NCBI GenBank assembly: GCA_963575745.1
Contig: CAUYUJ010000769.1
Coordinates: 563,379 to 627,378, forward strand
Length of the DNA: 64,000 nt
DNA from: Prorocentrum cordatum
Lineage: Eukaryota; Sar; Dinophyceae; Prorocentrales; Prorocentraceae
Direction of reading: 5' to 3'
The position numbers and the translations under genes are program-made. The first letter of the stretch is position 1; each line of letters begins with the position of its first letter. The notes beneath the pieces are model-generated. The model ran no database searches. It had not been told where the DNA came from and worked only from the letters and a program-made list of their open reading frames with translations. Below are positions 35,230 through 46,100 of the stretch, piece after piece.

Positions 35230-35712
35230 GCAGGTGACGCTGGCGGTGTGCTGCCCGCGCCGAGGCCAGAGCGCCGCTTGGACGGACCTTCGGCCCACTG
35301 CACGGAAGCTCGGCCCGCATATAGTAGGGGGCTGCGCGCTCGGGAGAGAGGCCTCTGCGGGGTCGCGGGTCTCGGTTCGTCCTCCTCGTTCGTTCCCCGT
35401 GCATTTTGCCTCGCGCGCAGGCGCCCCGCTCCAAGGGTCGAGGTCTGGCGCTCCCGCCCCCCCCCCCCCCCCGCGCCCATTCTGTCCCGCGTCTGCTGCA
35501 ATCCGCTTCCCTTCGGGGGGGGGCGCCTGGTCAATGCTCCTGTGGACCGTTCGTGGGTCGCAGCGGACCTGGCAACGCCGGCCTGCGGCTCCATGCTGCA
35601 CCCCACGAGAGGCATACGTCGCCAGCGCAGGAGACCCCGCCTTGGGCTCCACTCCTTCCCCCAGCCACGGGGGCAGCGAGCAAGCAGAAAGGCGACGTCC
35701 CCCGAAGATGCA
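35230..35712. repeat. Dispersed repeat, copy 2 of 2
   Basis: Partner of 27670-28315 without the palindromic insert; it ends in the cccccgaagatgcaacg motif of family D. Confidence 0.75.
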
Positions 35713-36351
35713 ACGCAATGCAGAGGCTGGGCAGGACCATCCTGCATCGATCTCCGGAGAAAAGCTATGCGTTCGCGTCTGCGGCGAAGTGGGACCAACA
35801 AGCGGTCAAGCAAACGGCGGGAGACATCAGTTCCGAAATTGAGGTGCCGGGGTGCAGGCAGGCGAGGGGCAGGGAGAAGGCAGGCCGCGGGAAGGCTGGA
35901 GAACCATCAGATCGTGCACACCTTCAGGATGCGCCTGGGAGCAGCCTTGCACTGAATCTGAAGAAGAACGCATTGCATATCCCTGAACGTTCGGAGGACC
36001 GCGCGGATTTCTTGGGTCGGCGCCGCCCATGGCGAGCTCCGCGCGCCACCGAGGGGGATCTAGCGCCCATCCAACACATCCGCGCGGACCTCCGACGGTT
36101 GATGGTCAAGCAAGTGTTCCCCCTCCGAAGAGCGGGAAAGCACTGGATGGTATCGACACGTGCGTCGGGATCGGTCTGCATTGGCACGGGCACAACAACG
36201 AACTGGTCTTCCTCGATTCCTCCGAGGCCCTCACGGATTCGACCTGAGGTCGGATTCGAGTCGACCTCGCCTTGGCTCATCCGCTCTTCCCTCACGGACA
36301 GGTCGACTCCGCGAGTCGGAATCAAAATCGCATCGGAAGGGGGAGGTTCAG

Positions 36352-36552
36352 GGGGACGTAAGACCTGGGTACAGGGGACTCGGAAATCCCCGACGAGGTC
36401 GTCAAAAAAAATGACGAGGCCGAGCCTGCATTTTGACGAGGCCTCCCGCTGCAGGCATCCCACGACACTCCTCCTCGTCAGAATCCGAGGCGCGGTCGTC
36501 AAAAAACGATGGCGAACCCGAGTCCTGGCAAACCCGGGTCTTACGCTCCCCC
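36352..36552. mobile_element. Inverted-repeat element, single copy
   Basis: The ends gacgtaagacctggg and cccgggtcttacgctc are complementary; similarity continues through ggactcgg and gtcgtcaaaaaa blocks. Confidence 0.7.
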
Positions 36553-36990
36553 GAGAGGTGGGGGCAACAAACGCGAGACTGGCCCCCGGGGGATCGCAGC
36601 TGCCCGGAAGCGGCGGCACACGGCCGGCAGATCGCCGAGGCGGACGCTCCCGGGCAGGAGCGGCCCCGATCGGCGAGGACCGTGGGCGCTCGGGGCTCGG
36701 TGCCTCCCCCTTCTGGGCCACGACCCTCTGCCGCTGCCACCGACAGAGCCAGGCAAACAAGTACGGAGACCCCCCTTCCCCGACGCCTCCAGTGGCGAAC
36801 TCTGAACAGACTTCCGATGCGAAGCCAACCGTGGCGACGAGGGCAGGGCTCTCCTGGACGAGCAGCGGTGTAAAAATCTGTTCATGCTCCTCCCACTTGT
36901 CCTCCTCGCCCCTCCTCTCCTCATCCTCGTCGTCACTACCTCCTCCCGCTGCTCCTCCTCCTCCTGCTCCTCCTCCTCGTGGAGGAGCAC

Positions 36991-37024
36991 GAGTAGCCAC
37001 CGTGCGCCTCCAGGCCCTCCTCGC
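36991..37024 (-). CDS. FNTB: FNTB micro-exon: EAHGGY block
   Basis: This 34-bp micro-exon encodes (G)EEGLEAHGGY plus TC of the next codon. The family motif is PG.EAHGGYTFCG; the His corresponds to His248 and the Tyr to Tyr251 of the mammalian enzyme, which line the farnesyl-diphosphate pocket. The acceptor is CGCAG|GC and the donor CTC|GT, the only canonical GT donor seen here. Phases match the exons on either side exactly. MITE A6 lies about 100 bp upstream in the same intron. Confidence 0.9.
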
Positions 37025-37123
37025 CTGCGGCGCGGCGGACGCGGGGACGCGGCGGAGTCTCTCTGCGCGGCCTCTGCCCGGGAGGCCCACAGAAGAGCAC
37101 GTGGAACCACTGGAGGACAAGAC

Positions 37124-37502
37124 CTCTCCATCGCTCGAACGTCCCTTCCCCGTGCATTGTTCGGTTTCGTTCCGTGTTGCTGTGCCCGATGGTCGAAGAT
37201 GCTCCTCGAAGGTCCTCGCCAGGGAGAAACAAACAAACAAACACACTTTTGGTCTGCGGGTCGAGAGCGGGCCTCTTCCGGTTAAGAGCTAGGCGGGGCG
37301 CGCAAAGCACCAGTTGGGGAGACAGGGCGCGGGCGGGCGGGGCCTCAGGCGGCCGGAGGGCGCGGGGTGCAGGCGGTGCCGAAGAACTTGCACAGGGAAA
37401 GGTACGCCTTGGACAGGAGCCGGTGGCGAAGTCCCGGAGGGAGAGCGAAGCGGTTTTGCCGTCGACGGCGCGTCAAAATCACCGTCCTCGAGCGATGCCA
37501 AG
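37124..37502 (+). mobile_element. MITE family A, copy A6 with internal insertion
   Basis: The left end (CTCTCCATCGCTCGAACGT) and right end (CGTCCTCGAGCGATGCCAAG) are 379 bp apart and flanked by agac on both sides. The element body breaks off near 37216. About 250 bp of foreign sequence follow, whose start (cacttttggtctgcgggtcg) is related to 21316-21375. Confidence 0.75.
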
Positions 37503-37661
37503 AGACCACTCGGCACAAACACACACATTTGGGACTCCGGGCAGATTTCCTGGATCGACGCTGGGCCCCGCCTGGCGGCGTCTCCGACGCCGCCCCTGGC
37601 GCGCTGCGCGCGCCGGGGAGGGGCAAGGGGCAGCCCAGGTCCAGGCAGGGGCAACCCAGGG

Positions 37662-37712
37662 AGGAGGAGGAGGAGGAGGAGGAGGAGGAGGAGGAGGAGG
37701 AGGAGGAGGAGC
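37662..37712. repeat. GAG microsatellite
   Basis: About 50 bp of GAG, flanked by caacccagggagg on both sides. Confidence 0.93.
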
Positions 37713-38078
37713 AACCCAGGGAGGGGCAAGGGGCAAGGGGCAGCCCAGGTCCAGCGCCTGCCGAGGCAGGCACTGGCCGCGAGGCGCGCCAGGGAGGGGC
37801 GTCTGAGAAGACCACAAAGGAACCGAATCCGTGAACGAAAGGGTTTTTTTTTGTTTTTTTTTGTTTTGCAATCCTTCGTTTGTTTTTTTGCAATCCTTCG
37901 TTTTTTTGCAATCCTTCGTTTTTTTGCAAAGCTCCCCGGGACCTCTCCTGGGGTGCGTCCTGACCAGAACGTTCGAGGCGAGTCCAGCGGTGGCGACGCG
38001 AGGGCCTCCCCGGGAGGCCCAGCAGGGAGAGAGCGAGGCAGCCAGGGCAGCGGCCTCGGTGCCTTTCCCTCCTCCGAG

Positions 38079-38210
38079 CTCGCCATCGCTCGGACGTCCA
38101 TTCCCCGCGCTTTCTTTCGGTTTCATGCGTGGCTTTTTCGCCAAATGATCAAGAAGGCTCCTCGACTGTCCTCGCCGAAGGAAAAATGCACACGTCCGAG
38201 CGACGCCAAG
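38079..38210 (+). mobile_element. MITE family A, copy A7, inserted in a 110-bp repeat unit
   Basis: 132 bp with typical ends; flanks cgag and tgag. Uninterrupted neighbours of the 110-bp array show cctctgagggccgagcgg at the same point, so the ancestral target was tgag. Confidence 0.93.
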
Positions 38211-38334
38211 TGAGGGTCGAGCGGAGCTCCAACATCTCACGCTTACGCAACTCTTTTCCTCGACCCATGCTGAGCATCGGGGCGCTGACCAGAATTTCGA
38301 GGCGAAGCAGCGGTGGTCCTCACTGAGAAAACGA

Positions 38335-38775
38335 AGCAGCAAGGGCAGCGGCCTCGGTACCTTCCCCACCTCTGAGGGCCGAGCGGCGCTCCAGCATCTC
38401 GTGCTCACGCAACTCGTTTTCTCGACCCACATGCTGAGCACCGGAGCAGCAAGGGCAGCGGCCTCGGTACCTTTCCCACCTCTGAGGGCCGAGCGGCGCT
38501 CCAGCATCTCGTGCTCGCGCAACGCGTTTTCTCGACCCACATGCTGAGCACCGGAGCAGCAAGGGCAGCGGCCTCGGTACCTTCCCCACCTCTGAGGGCC
38601 GAGCGGCGCGCCAACATCTCGTGCTCGCGCAACTCGTTTTCTCGACCCACATGCTGAGCACCGGAGCAGCAAGGGCAGCGGCCTCGGTACCTTCCCCACC
38701 TCTGAGGGCCGAGCGGCGCTCCAGCATCTCGTGCTCACGCAACGCGTTTTCTCGACCCACCTGCTGAGCACCGGG
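38335..38775. repeat. 110-bp tandem array, four units
   Basis: aagggcagcggcctcggtac recurs at 38341, 38451, 38561 and 38671. A fifth, older copy at about 38040-38285 is split by MITE A7. Confidence 0.95.
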
Positions 38776-38889
38776 GCGCGCGCTGCCTGCCATCGCACAG
38801 GGCGTCCACTTCACCGGGCCCCTTGTTGGCTTCGCACGGCGGCGTGGGCGGTGTGCTCCGGCGCTGGCCTCGCCGAGCAGCGTGCACAC

Positions 38890-39021
38890 CTGGCCATCGC
38901 TCGGACGTCCATTCACTGTTTTTTTGTCGGTTTCGAGCGTGGTGTTTTCGCCAAATGATCAAGGATGCTCCTCGCTGGTCCTCGCCGAAGGACGAATGCA
39001 CCATGTCCGAGCGATGCCAAG
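38890..39021 (+). mobile_element. MITE family A, copy A8
   Basis: 132 bp; target duplication acac. A second partial right end (cacgtccgagcgatgccgag) follows at 39023-39042. Confidence 0.92.
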
Positions 39022-39485
39022 ACACGTCCGAGCGATGCCGAGGCGGAGCAGAGCGGCGAGGACGGCGACTGCTCGGAGGGCGAGGACGAGGCTGGCGCGA
39101 CGGGGGCTCCGAGTCACCAAGTCACCGTTGCGCGAGCAGGCTGACGTTGACAGGGCCTTCAAACGACGGTGAGTCGAACTTGAGTCGACCTTGAGTCGAA
39201 TCAGATCCATTGGGTGACCGCTGGGAGGTCCCCAGATCGAGCATCTAAACATGCGTAGGCATCCGGCAGCTCCAGCATCAAGCTCGGGCGGGGCTCGGGC
39301 CTCTCCCAGCTCGGGTGCCTCCTGAGGCTGGGCAGCAGTCGGGGACTGGCGCAGCCTGCTGGCCTCTCTGGGGGGGGGTGCAGCGGCGTGCCCCGCCTGG
39401 ACGTCAAGATCGGGCGTTGCCTGTTCGGCAGGCGCGTCTGTCACTGCCAGCGGCTCCTTGTGGAGCCTGAAAACTCCTCACCGTG

Positions 39486-40086
39486 ACAGTATCACTATGT
39501 TCCTCCTCGTCGTCCTCCTCGTCCTCCTCATCCTTCTTCTCCTCCTCATCATCACCATCATCACCATTATCACCACCACCATCACCATCACCATCACCAT
39601 CACCGTCACCATCACCATCGCCACCACCACCAACATCACCATCATCATCATCACCACCACCATCACCATCACCATCACCATCATCATCCTCATCACCATC
39701 ACCATCACCATAACCATCACCATCACCACCATCATCACCATCATCACCATCATCACCATCATCACCATCATCACCATCATCACCATCATCACCATCATCA
39801 CCATCATCACCATCATCACCATTATCACCATCATCACCATCATAACCATCGTCACCATCATCACCATCACCACCATCATCACCATCATCACCATCATCAC
39901 CATCATCACCATCATCACCATCATTACCATCATCACCATCATCACCATCATCACCATCATCATCATCATCACCATCATCACCATCATCACCATCATCACC
40001 ATCATTACCATCATCACCATCATCACCATCATCATCACCACCATCACCATCACCATCATCATCATCACCACCACCACCATCATCAT

Positions 40087-40119
<33 letters not shown>

Positions 40120-40126
40120 GCATCAA

Positions 40127-40161
<35 letters not shown>

Positions 40162-40186
40162 CCATCACCATCATCCTCATTCTCAT
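39486..40186. repeat. CAT/CAC microsatellite, 700 bp
   Basis: The longest simple repeat of the window, mostly catcatcac; it gives long Ile/Thr, Met/Val and Asp/Gly frames that are not genes. Confidence 0.98.
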
Positions 40187-40600
40187 CCTCAGCATCGCCG
40201 CCACAACAAATCTCCAACGCCAACATCAAGACCACTACGATGACAATAATCACCACCATCTTCGCCACCGTTGTCGTCGCTGTGGGCCTTCCTAGCAAAA
40301 CAATGAGCACGCCAGCACGAGCCGACTCGTCAGAGGATGTTTTCCTCTACCTGGCAGCGGGCGCCTTTGAGTATGCCGTCTCAGGGGCTGCGGTAAGCGT
40401 GGTAAGCAAGGAAAGCAGAGAAGGAGGATGACGGAGGAGAGGAAACGGAAGTGGAGGAAGACGAAAAGCGGGAGGAGGAGTAACATTAGAATGAAGAACC
40501 ACTAACTCCGACCACGATCGCTGGAACCCCTGAGGCAGCATAGTGAACACCTCTCCAGCGGTAGGGGTGTAGCGCCGCCAAAGAGGAGGGGCAACGAAGC

Positions 40601-40667
40601 CTGCGATGCCGCCTTCCCACGTCTGGCAGCGCCGGATGTACTCCGGGACGCCCTCTATCAACTCATC
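40601..40667 (-). CDS. FNTB: FNTB exon: EG..EYI.RCQTWEGGI block
   Basis: This 67-bp exon encodes DELIEGVPEYIRRCQTWEGG, then IA and one base of Gly. It matches the family's TPDLFEGTAEWIARCQNWEGGIGG, with no gap against the preceding HIIT. The acceptor is GGCCAG|GAT and the donor GCAG|GC. An alternative acceptor at GGAAAG|G (start 40680) would add four residues and break the frame with the 50-kb exon, so I preferred 40667. A long (CAT/CAC)n tract ends about 0.4 kb downstream of the exon. Confidence 0.93.
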
Positions 40668-40913
40668 CTGGCCGCCCATCCTTTCCACCAAAACAACCCC
40701 CCTTCACACCCTTTCCTCACTACCGTCCTCCATCCCATTGGCACTCGTCTCCCCTCGCACTCCCCTCCGCCTTCTCCTTTCGCCGTTCTCCCGTGCCGCC
40801 CCGCCCCTCGGCCACGTGTCCTTCCCATCCACCTTTCTACGCGAACCCTGCCAGGTCCACTTCCCTGACTGTCCGCCAGCTCCAACGTACCCGCCTGTCC
40901 AGTCATCCACTGT

Positions 40914-41136
40914 TTTGCATTGCATCCTCGGGGGACCTCGTCTGTCCCGTCGCGACCCTATCCGCGTCGAATCCGTGTCGAATCCATGTCGGCCTCGTCG
41001 GATCCGTGTCGAATCCATGTCGAATCCGCGTCGAATGCCCCCCAAATCCGAATCGAGGCCGCATCGAGCCCGCGTCAGGCACAAACAAAGACGCCAATTT
41101 TGGGGACAGGCGGGGTCCCCCGAAGATGCAACGTAA
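40914..41136. mobile_element. Inverted-repeat element family D, copy 1
   Basis: The ends gcattgcatcctcgggggac and gtcccccgaagatgcaacg are complementary. The core holds many copies of gtcgaatcc. Confidence 0.75.
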
Positions 41137-41297
41137 CGCTGTTTTGTCCTCTTCCGCGCTTGCCACGTTTGACAAAGAGCGCGTGCACCTTGCTCGCCGC
41201 ACTGCGCACTCCCATAGCACGAGCGCGCCACACGCAGGAGAGACCCGCGGCGGGCTTGATCCGATGCGGGCCCGCACATCGAGCTACGACACTAGGG

Positions 41298-41490
41298 TTA
41301 TGTCGGGCGTGTCCCCCTACAGGAAGATTTTCGACGAAAAATAAAAAATACCCAAACAATGCCCCCCAAAGGCAACAAACATACTAAAAACATAGTCCCC
41401 CGACTATTTTTGGACTATGTTTTGTCAATTTTTGGGGCATTTCTTATTTTCCGTCGAAAATCCCCCTGTAAGGGGACAGGCCCGACTTAA
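41298..41490. mobile_element. MITE family B, copy B3
   Basis: 193 bp; ends TTATGTCGGGCGTGTCCCCC / GGGGACAGGCCCGACTTAA; 8-bp target duplication cactaggg. Confidence 0.93.
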
Positions 41491-42554
41491 CACTAGGGGG
41501 TGCCAATCCGGAGCGAAGCCGCTGTTTGGTCGCAAGAGCGTAAGCGCGTCTGGGTGCACGAGGAGCGCCAGGAGGAGAAACCATGCAATCCTCTACGGAA
41601 CAGCGAGCTCTTTCCGAGCACATTCAGCGGTTCGACTGCATGAGGCTGGAGCGGGCGCTGAACTACAATCCCAGACAACCACGCCGAACCACAGGCCGTC
41701 AGGCAAAGGCCGTAGTCTGGGGTTCCAGCCGCCCCAGCGAACAAAAACAAGACAATGCGTTCGATCCCACTCTCCCCCTCACTGCACACACACGCGCCAC
41801 CATGCTTTTCCCTCTTTGCCATCATCATGGCTCCCCCCCTCTCCACTCCCGCCAATGTTTCCCTTTGTCCCTCCGCTCCCCGAACTCCTTTGCATGAAAC
41901 CAAACCGTTCGCACTCGCCCCTCACGACGCTGAGAACGACGGTGGCGGCGTCGCCGCGCCCCCCCCCGTCCTCCTGTCATTCAGGCACAAATGCATCGGC
42001 CCCACCACGTCCCGCGCAAGCATGCAGATAGCAGCAGGAGCAGGAACAGGAGAGGACGAACCAGGGCGGACTGGGGGAGAGACCGAGACGGAACTGCGAA
42101 CCCCCGAAACCCTGCCAGGGATGCCGTCAAAAACAAACACGCGCCAAAAACGAACGGTAACACACACATACACACACACACACACCTCCTGACCCCTCCC
42201 CTTTCTGGCGGCGCGCCCGGGGGGGAAGGAGAAAACGCAAAACTCCTCAAAAGGCGGCGGGGGTTCTCAGAAACCTTCCGGCTTTGCGAGGGCCCCAGAA
42301 GCTGCAACGTGTGCTCATTCGCCAGCGCGCAAAGAGGAACTCGTCACACTCGACCGCGAGTGGTAGAACAGATCCAAAACGGACGTCACACCCCCGAAGC
42401 CACCGCGCAGCACGACGTGGCAGCTGGCACATCCAACAAAAGGTCCTCCCAAGCTGGCTTTAATGAGGCGATGCCAGAGGAGCGACGCCCACCTGTGCAA
42501 CCACGGGAAAACCCACGGGCCCCGCCCGCCCCGCGGCGCGGGCCTGCGCGTTCG

Positions 42555-42721
42555 TGAAGGAGCCCTGCGACACACAAATAAATACACACACAAATAACAG
42601 GATCCCCCATATGTTCGTATATATTTTCTTGGTTTTTGTCTTTCCCCCCACTTCCCATATTTTCCTCGATTTTCTGGGGAAACGAGGATTCATGGTGTCT
42701 GTGTGTTTCTTTGCCTCCTGA
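42555..42721. mobile_element. Dispersed element family E, copy 1
   Basis: It starts tgaaggagccc, then acacacaaataaatacacac. It contains tttttgtctttccccccact and ends near gtgtgtttctttgcctcctg. The two ends are imperfectly complementary. Confidence 0.75.
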
Positions 42722-42869
42722 GTTCGAGGGGGAGGAAGGCGGCTCGGCTCAGGACCCGCAAAGACCGGCGGCCACGAGGGCCCGCGAGGACCCCGCGCGC
42801 AGACGAACGCAGCGCCTGCCGGCGGAGGCCTTCCGGAGCGCGCCGGGCATCGGAGGGTCAGGGGAGAGA

Positions 42870-43078
42870 TGAAGGGGCCCTGGCACACACAAGTAAATAC
42901 ACACACAAAAAAGAATTCCCTATATTTTTCCATATTTTCTGGGTTTCTGTCTTCCCCCCCACTTCCCATATTTTCCTACATTTTCTGGGTTTCTGTCTTC
43001 CCCCCCACTTCCCATATTTTCCCATATTTCCTGGGGATCGACGATTAATTGTGTCTGTGTGTTTTCTCCCCTCCTGAA
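42870..43078. mobile_element. Dispersed element family E, copy 2
   Basis: Same layout as copy 1, but the 47-bp inner block (attttctgggtttctgtctt...) is present twice, which makes it about 40 bp longer. Confidence 0.78.
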
Positions 43079-43110
43079 GAGATGCCTTCGAGACTTCGCC
43101 TGTTTTTTTG

Positions 43111-43112
<2 letters not shown>

Positions 43113-43158
<46 letters not shown>

Positions 43159-43186
43159 ATGTATATATATATACATATATATATAT
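43113..43186. repeat. AT microsatellite
   Basis: About 70 bp of AT; another short one is at 43555-43581. Confidence 0.95.
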
Positions 43187-46100
43187 AAACGAAAAAAAAG
43201 TTCCTGGGCCGCGGATCGACGCATCGAGACAGCCGAAGGGCCCAAGAGAAGGAAAAGACAGCAGCAGCAACGCTCGGAGGAGCAGAAAGAGGACGAGGAA
43301 GAAAGGGCCCCTCGAGCCGCGAGCTCTCGCAGGCGGGGGGGGGGGCTTGCAAGGCGTGGCCGACGTGCCACCTCTCCCGCGATGATCGCGACCACCCGCG
43401 CGTCGGCGGCGGCCGTCGCTCGGCTGTCAGCCGCGCTCCGCCCCTCCTCGTCGACGCCCCAGCGCCGCCCCGCTCCCCCGTGTCACGCTGCACTCTCTCG
43501 CTAGATGCTAGACACGCTCACTCGGCGATCCGAACCTGCGAATACACTGCGTTTTGTATATATGTATATATATATATATCTAAACATTTTTTAACAACAA
43601 AAAATAAAATAAATGTGTTCGTTCTCTCTCTCTCTCTCCCTCTTTCTCTGGTTCAGAAACCTCTTCCGGAGCTGCGCCTGCCTTGCGCTTTCCATGTGCC
43701 TTTCGACGTCGGGGCGCTTTGAATCGATCGTGGACGTCGGCCGGTATTTCTCCGCCTTCGATTTCTGGTTCGCCGTGGCTCGGATGCGACGACCTCCCTC
43801 CTCGCCCGTCGGCTCTTTCATCGGTTTGGCGGTCACGACCTGGTTCCAATACTCCTCGAAGGATGTACTGCAATCCTCTGGGCGCGCGGGGTCGCTGCCC
43901 GCGGCAAGTATTTGATTCGCCCACACCTGCCAGAACGGCGGTCCTAGAGAATCCACGTCGCCGTCGCTCTCCTTGACCTTCTGAGCGTCGGCGCGACGCT
44001 TCGCCCCCGCGGGCGCGGCGGCCCCGGCCGCGACCTGGGTCGCGCCGAAAGGGGGCGCGTCGCACAGCTACTCCGCAGGCGCCCGGCAACTCTGCGGCGC
44101 TCGCGAAGTGAAATTCTCGCGAGCGCGATGGCGAGCTGCCTCAAAAGGTCGCCCCCGCCCTTCCCTGCCTCCTCCTTCGCCGCCCCCGCGCGCGAGCGCG
44201 CCTTCGCCCGCGACCCGGGCCCCGGGGCGCCTCTGCCGCCCACGCGGGGCGCGCGTCCGCGGCAGCCGCTGCGCCGCAGGCGGGGGGGGGGGGGAGCTCT
44301 GGGCGAGGGCCAGCCATTCCACGGGAGGTAATATTGAACCAAAAACAACTGCCAAGGCCTCTTCTAATTTAAAATGTTTCACTACTTGTTGTCCACGAGC
44401 ACCCATGGATGCAGTTATATATATATATACTGGGCCAGGAAAAGACTCAAGTCATGGACTGTAGAATGCACCCCGTGGAAACTTCTACGTCGACGGCGCG
44501 GAAGTCGGACGAGGATGGCGAACAGCGGCGCCGCCCCGAAAATCTCGAGCAGGCGAAGTCCGCAGGTGGCATCGACAAATGACACTAAACGCAAATGCAG
44601 TGCGATACGCGCAGCATTGATTACACACCCCCAAGGCACTCGATAATGCCTGATACTCACGTCTAGCAGTGATATGAATATACAGCGCGCCTATCACTCA
44701 CAAAGGCCTCACATGCTGTGCCTCTCGCTTCGGCCATCATGCGCTGACACTGGGGCTCCAACGCGCGCGCTGCGCGTCGTTCTGGCCCAGTCTCAGAAAC
44801 TAAAGAATGCCTAGGAGGAGGCGCATCACCAACCAGCGATCAACCCCGAACTTGTCGACCATCGGCACGAGCGAACCTGCCCCCCACCCCGGCGCCTCTT
44901 CCGATCGAAACAGCTCAAGGAACTCACGCCCCCCCCCCAAAGACAGGCTGCAAGATCATGGCCCTCGTCGAACTCCCCCACGGCCTCCGCCCCGACCCGG
45001 CGCGCGCGGCCCCACGGGCGCCCCTCGGCGCTGAGTGGCAAGTGCAGCTGCGGCAAATTATAAATTGCGCTGCGCCCGCTTCTCGATGACGCCGCGGGCG
45101 CAGGGCAAGCACTGGTAGCAATCCCGGGCGCCGAACGCAAGCATCTCGACTCCAAGACATGGCTCCTGCCCGTGCAAGTCCAAGCGCCCAGACAGCTACG
45201 CTCGCGCGCCCTGCTTGCGGTAGTGCTGACTATGCCCGCCCTGGAGGAGAGACCAGACCAGATCGCCGCTACAACGTCGACAAAGGTTAATGTGATGAGC
45301 GAGCGCAGTGCATCTCCTTGCCGCCAGTTCCTCGGCAAGATCGCCGCCGTCGCGCGTCGTGCGCGGGCCTTGAACTGGGCGGAACATTGGGCAGCGCGCG
45401 CAGAGAATGCGAGATCCGATCGCAGCCCCGCTGGTTGCCCTGTCGGCGGTGGACTGCCGACTCGAATGAGTGGGCGCAAGAGCGGACGACAACCCCGTCA
45501 CTCATGAATCACCCGCACTTCGGTCGCAACGTGCTTGGCCAAAAACACACAGGACATCGCTTCTCGCAAGGGCTCCTAGCTGCTAAATCCGAGCGCATTG
45601 GCCGGATGATGCGCGCTCACGATGCGCGACGCGCCCCCCCCCCACCCCCCCCACCCACACTTTCCACAAATGGCACCGGCGGACGCGCTGACCCGGGCGC
45701 TCCAGCCCCCCCTCCCATCCTGCGAAGCGGAACGAAGCCGCGATCGCAATCCCCGAAAAGTCCTGGACCTCTCTGATGCATCGAACTCGTCGTGAACAGC
45801 TTCCCCATTGGATCCAAGAGCCGGGCCCATCTCGATTTCCTGGCGGGTCGAAGCAGAGGGGCCCCTTCACCGCTGTGCCAGCGCGCCGGGGCCCGCCCCG
45901 AACTGAGCATCCTGGCCGAGCTCCCGCGGAAGGGCCCCAGACGAACGGGGGCGCGACAACCTCCTGGAGAAGCCCCCGCTCCCGCCGCTGACCTGCGGCG
46001 TTTGGGCGGGCGCGAGACTGGCCGCCAGAGCTCGAGGGGAGAGGCCCGAGACGGCTGGGCCTTGCGGGGCGTGTCCCCGGCGCCTTCGTAATTCTGACTT

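Larger units (their letters stand above)
26485..36990 (-). other. FNTB intron, 10.5 kb
   Basis: This intron contains MITEs B2, A4 and A5, a 34-bp-arm palindrome, two copies of a 350-600 bp dispersed repeat (27.67-28.32 and 35.23-35.71 kb), degenerate repeats at 28.85-30.5 and 33.9-34.9 kb, and a triplicated segment at 30.8-33.7 kb. No coding block was recognised. Confidence 0.8.
37025..40600 (-). other. FNTB intron
   Basis: This 3,576-bp intron contains MITEs A6, A7 and A8, a GAG tract, T-runs at 37845-37925 with a repeated gcaatccttcg motif, the 110-bp array and the long CAT/CAC tract. Confidence 0.8.

Noticed and set aside
35406-37292. 628-codon open frame on the plus strand
   Set aside because: It runs through GC-rich repeats, a microsatellite and MITE A6, has no recognisable domain, and overlaps a certain minus-strand FNTB exon.
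39404-40243. Long frames rich in Asp/Gly, Met/Val or Ile/Thr
   Set aside because: They are by-products of the CAT/CAC microsatellite.
45172-45507. 111-codon plus-strand frame and overlapping minus-strand frame with a Cys/His-rich segment
   Set aside because: Neither matches a family I know; strand cannot be decided.
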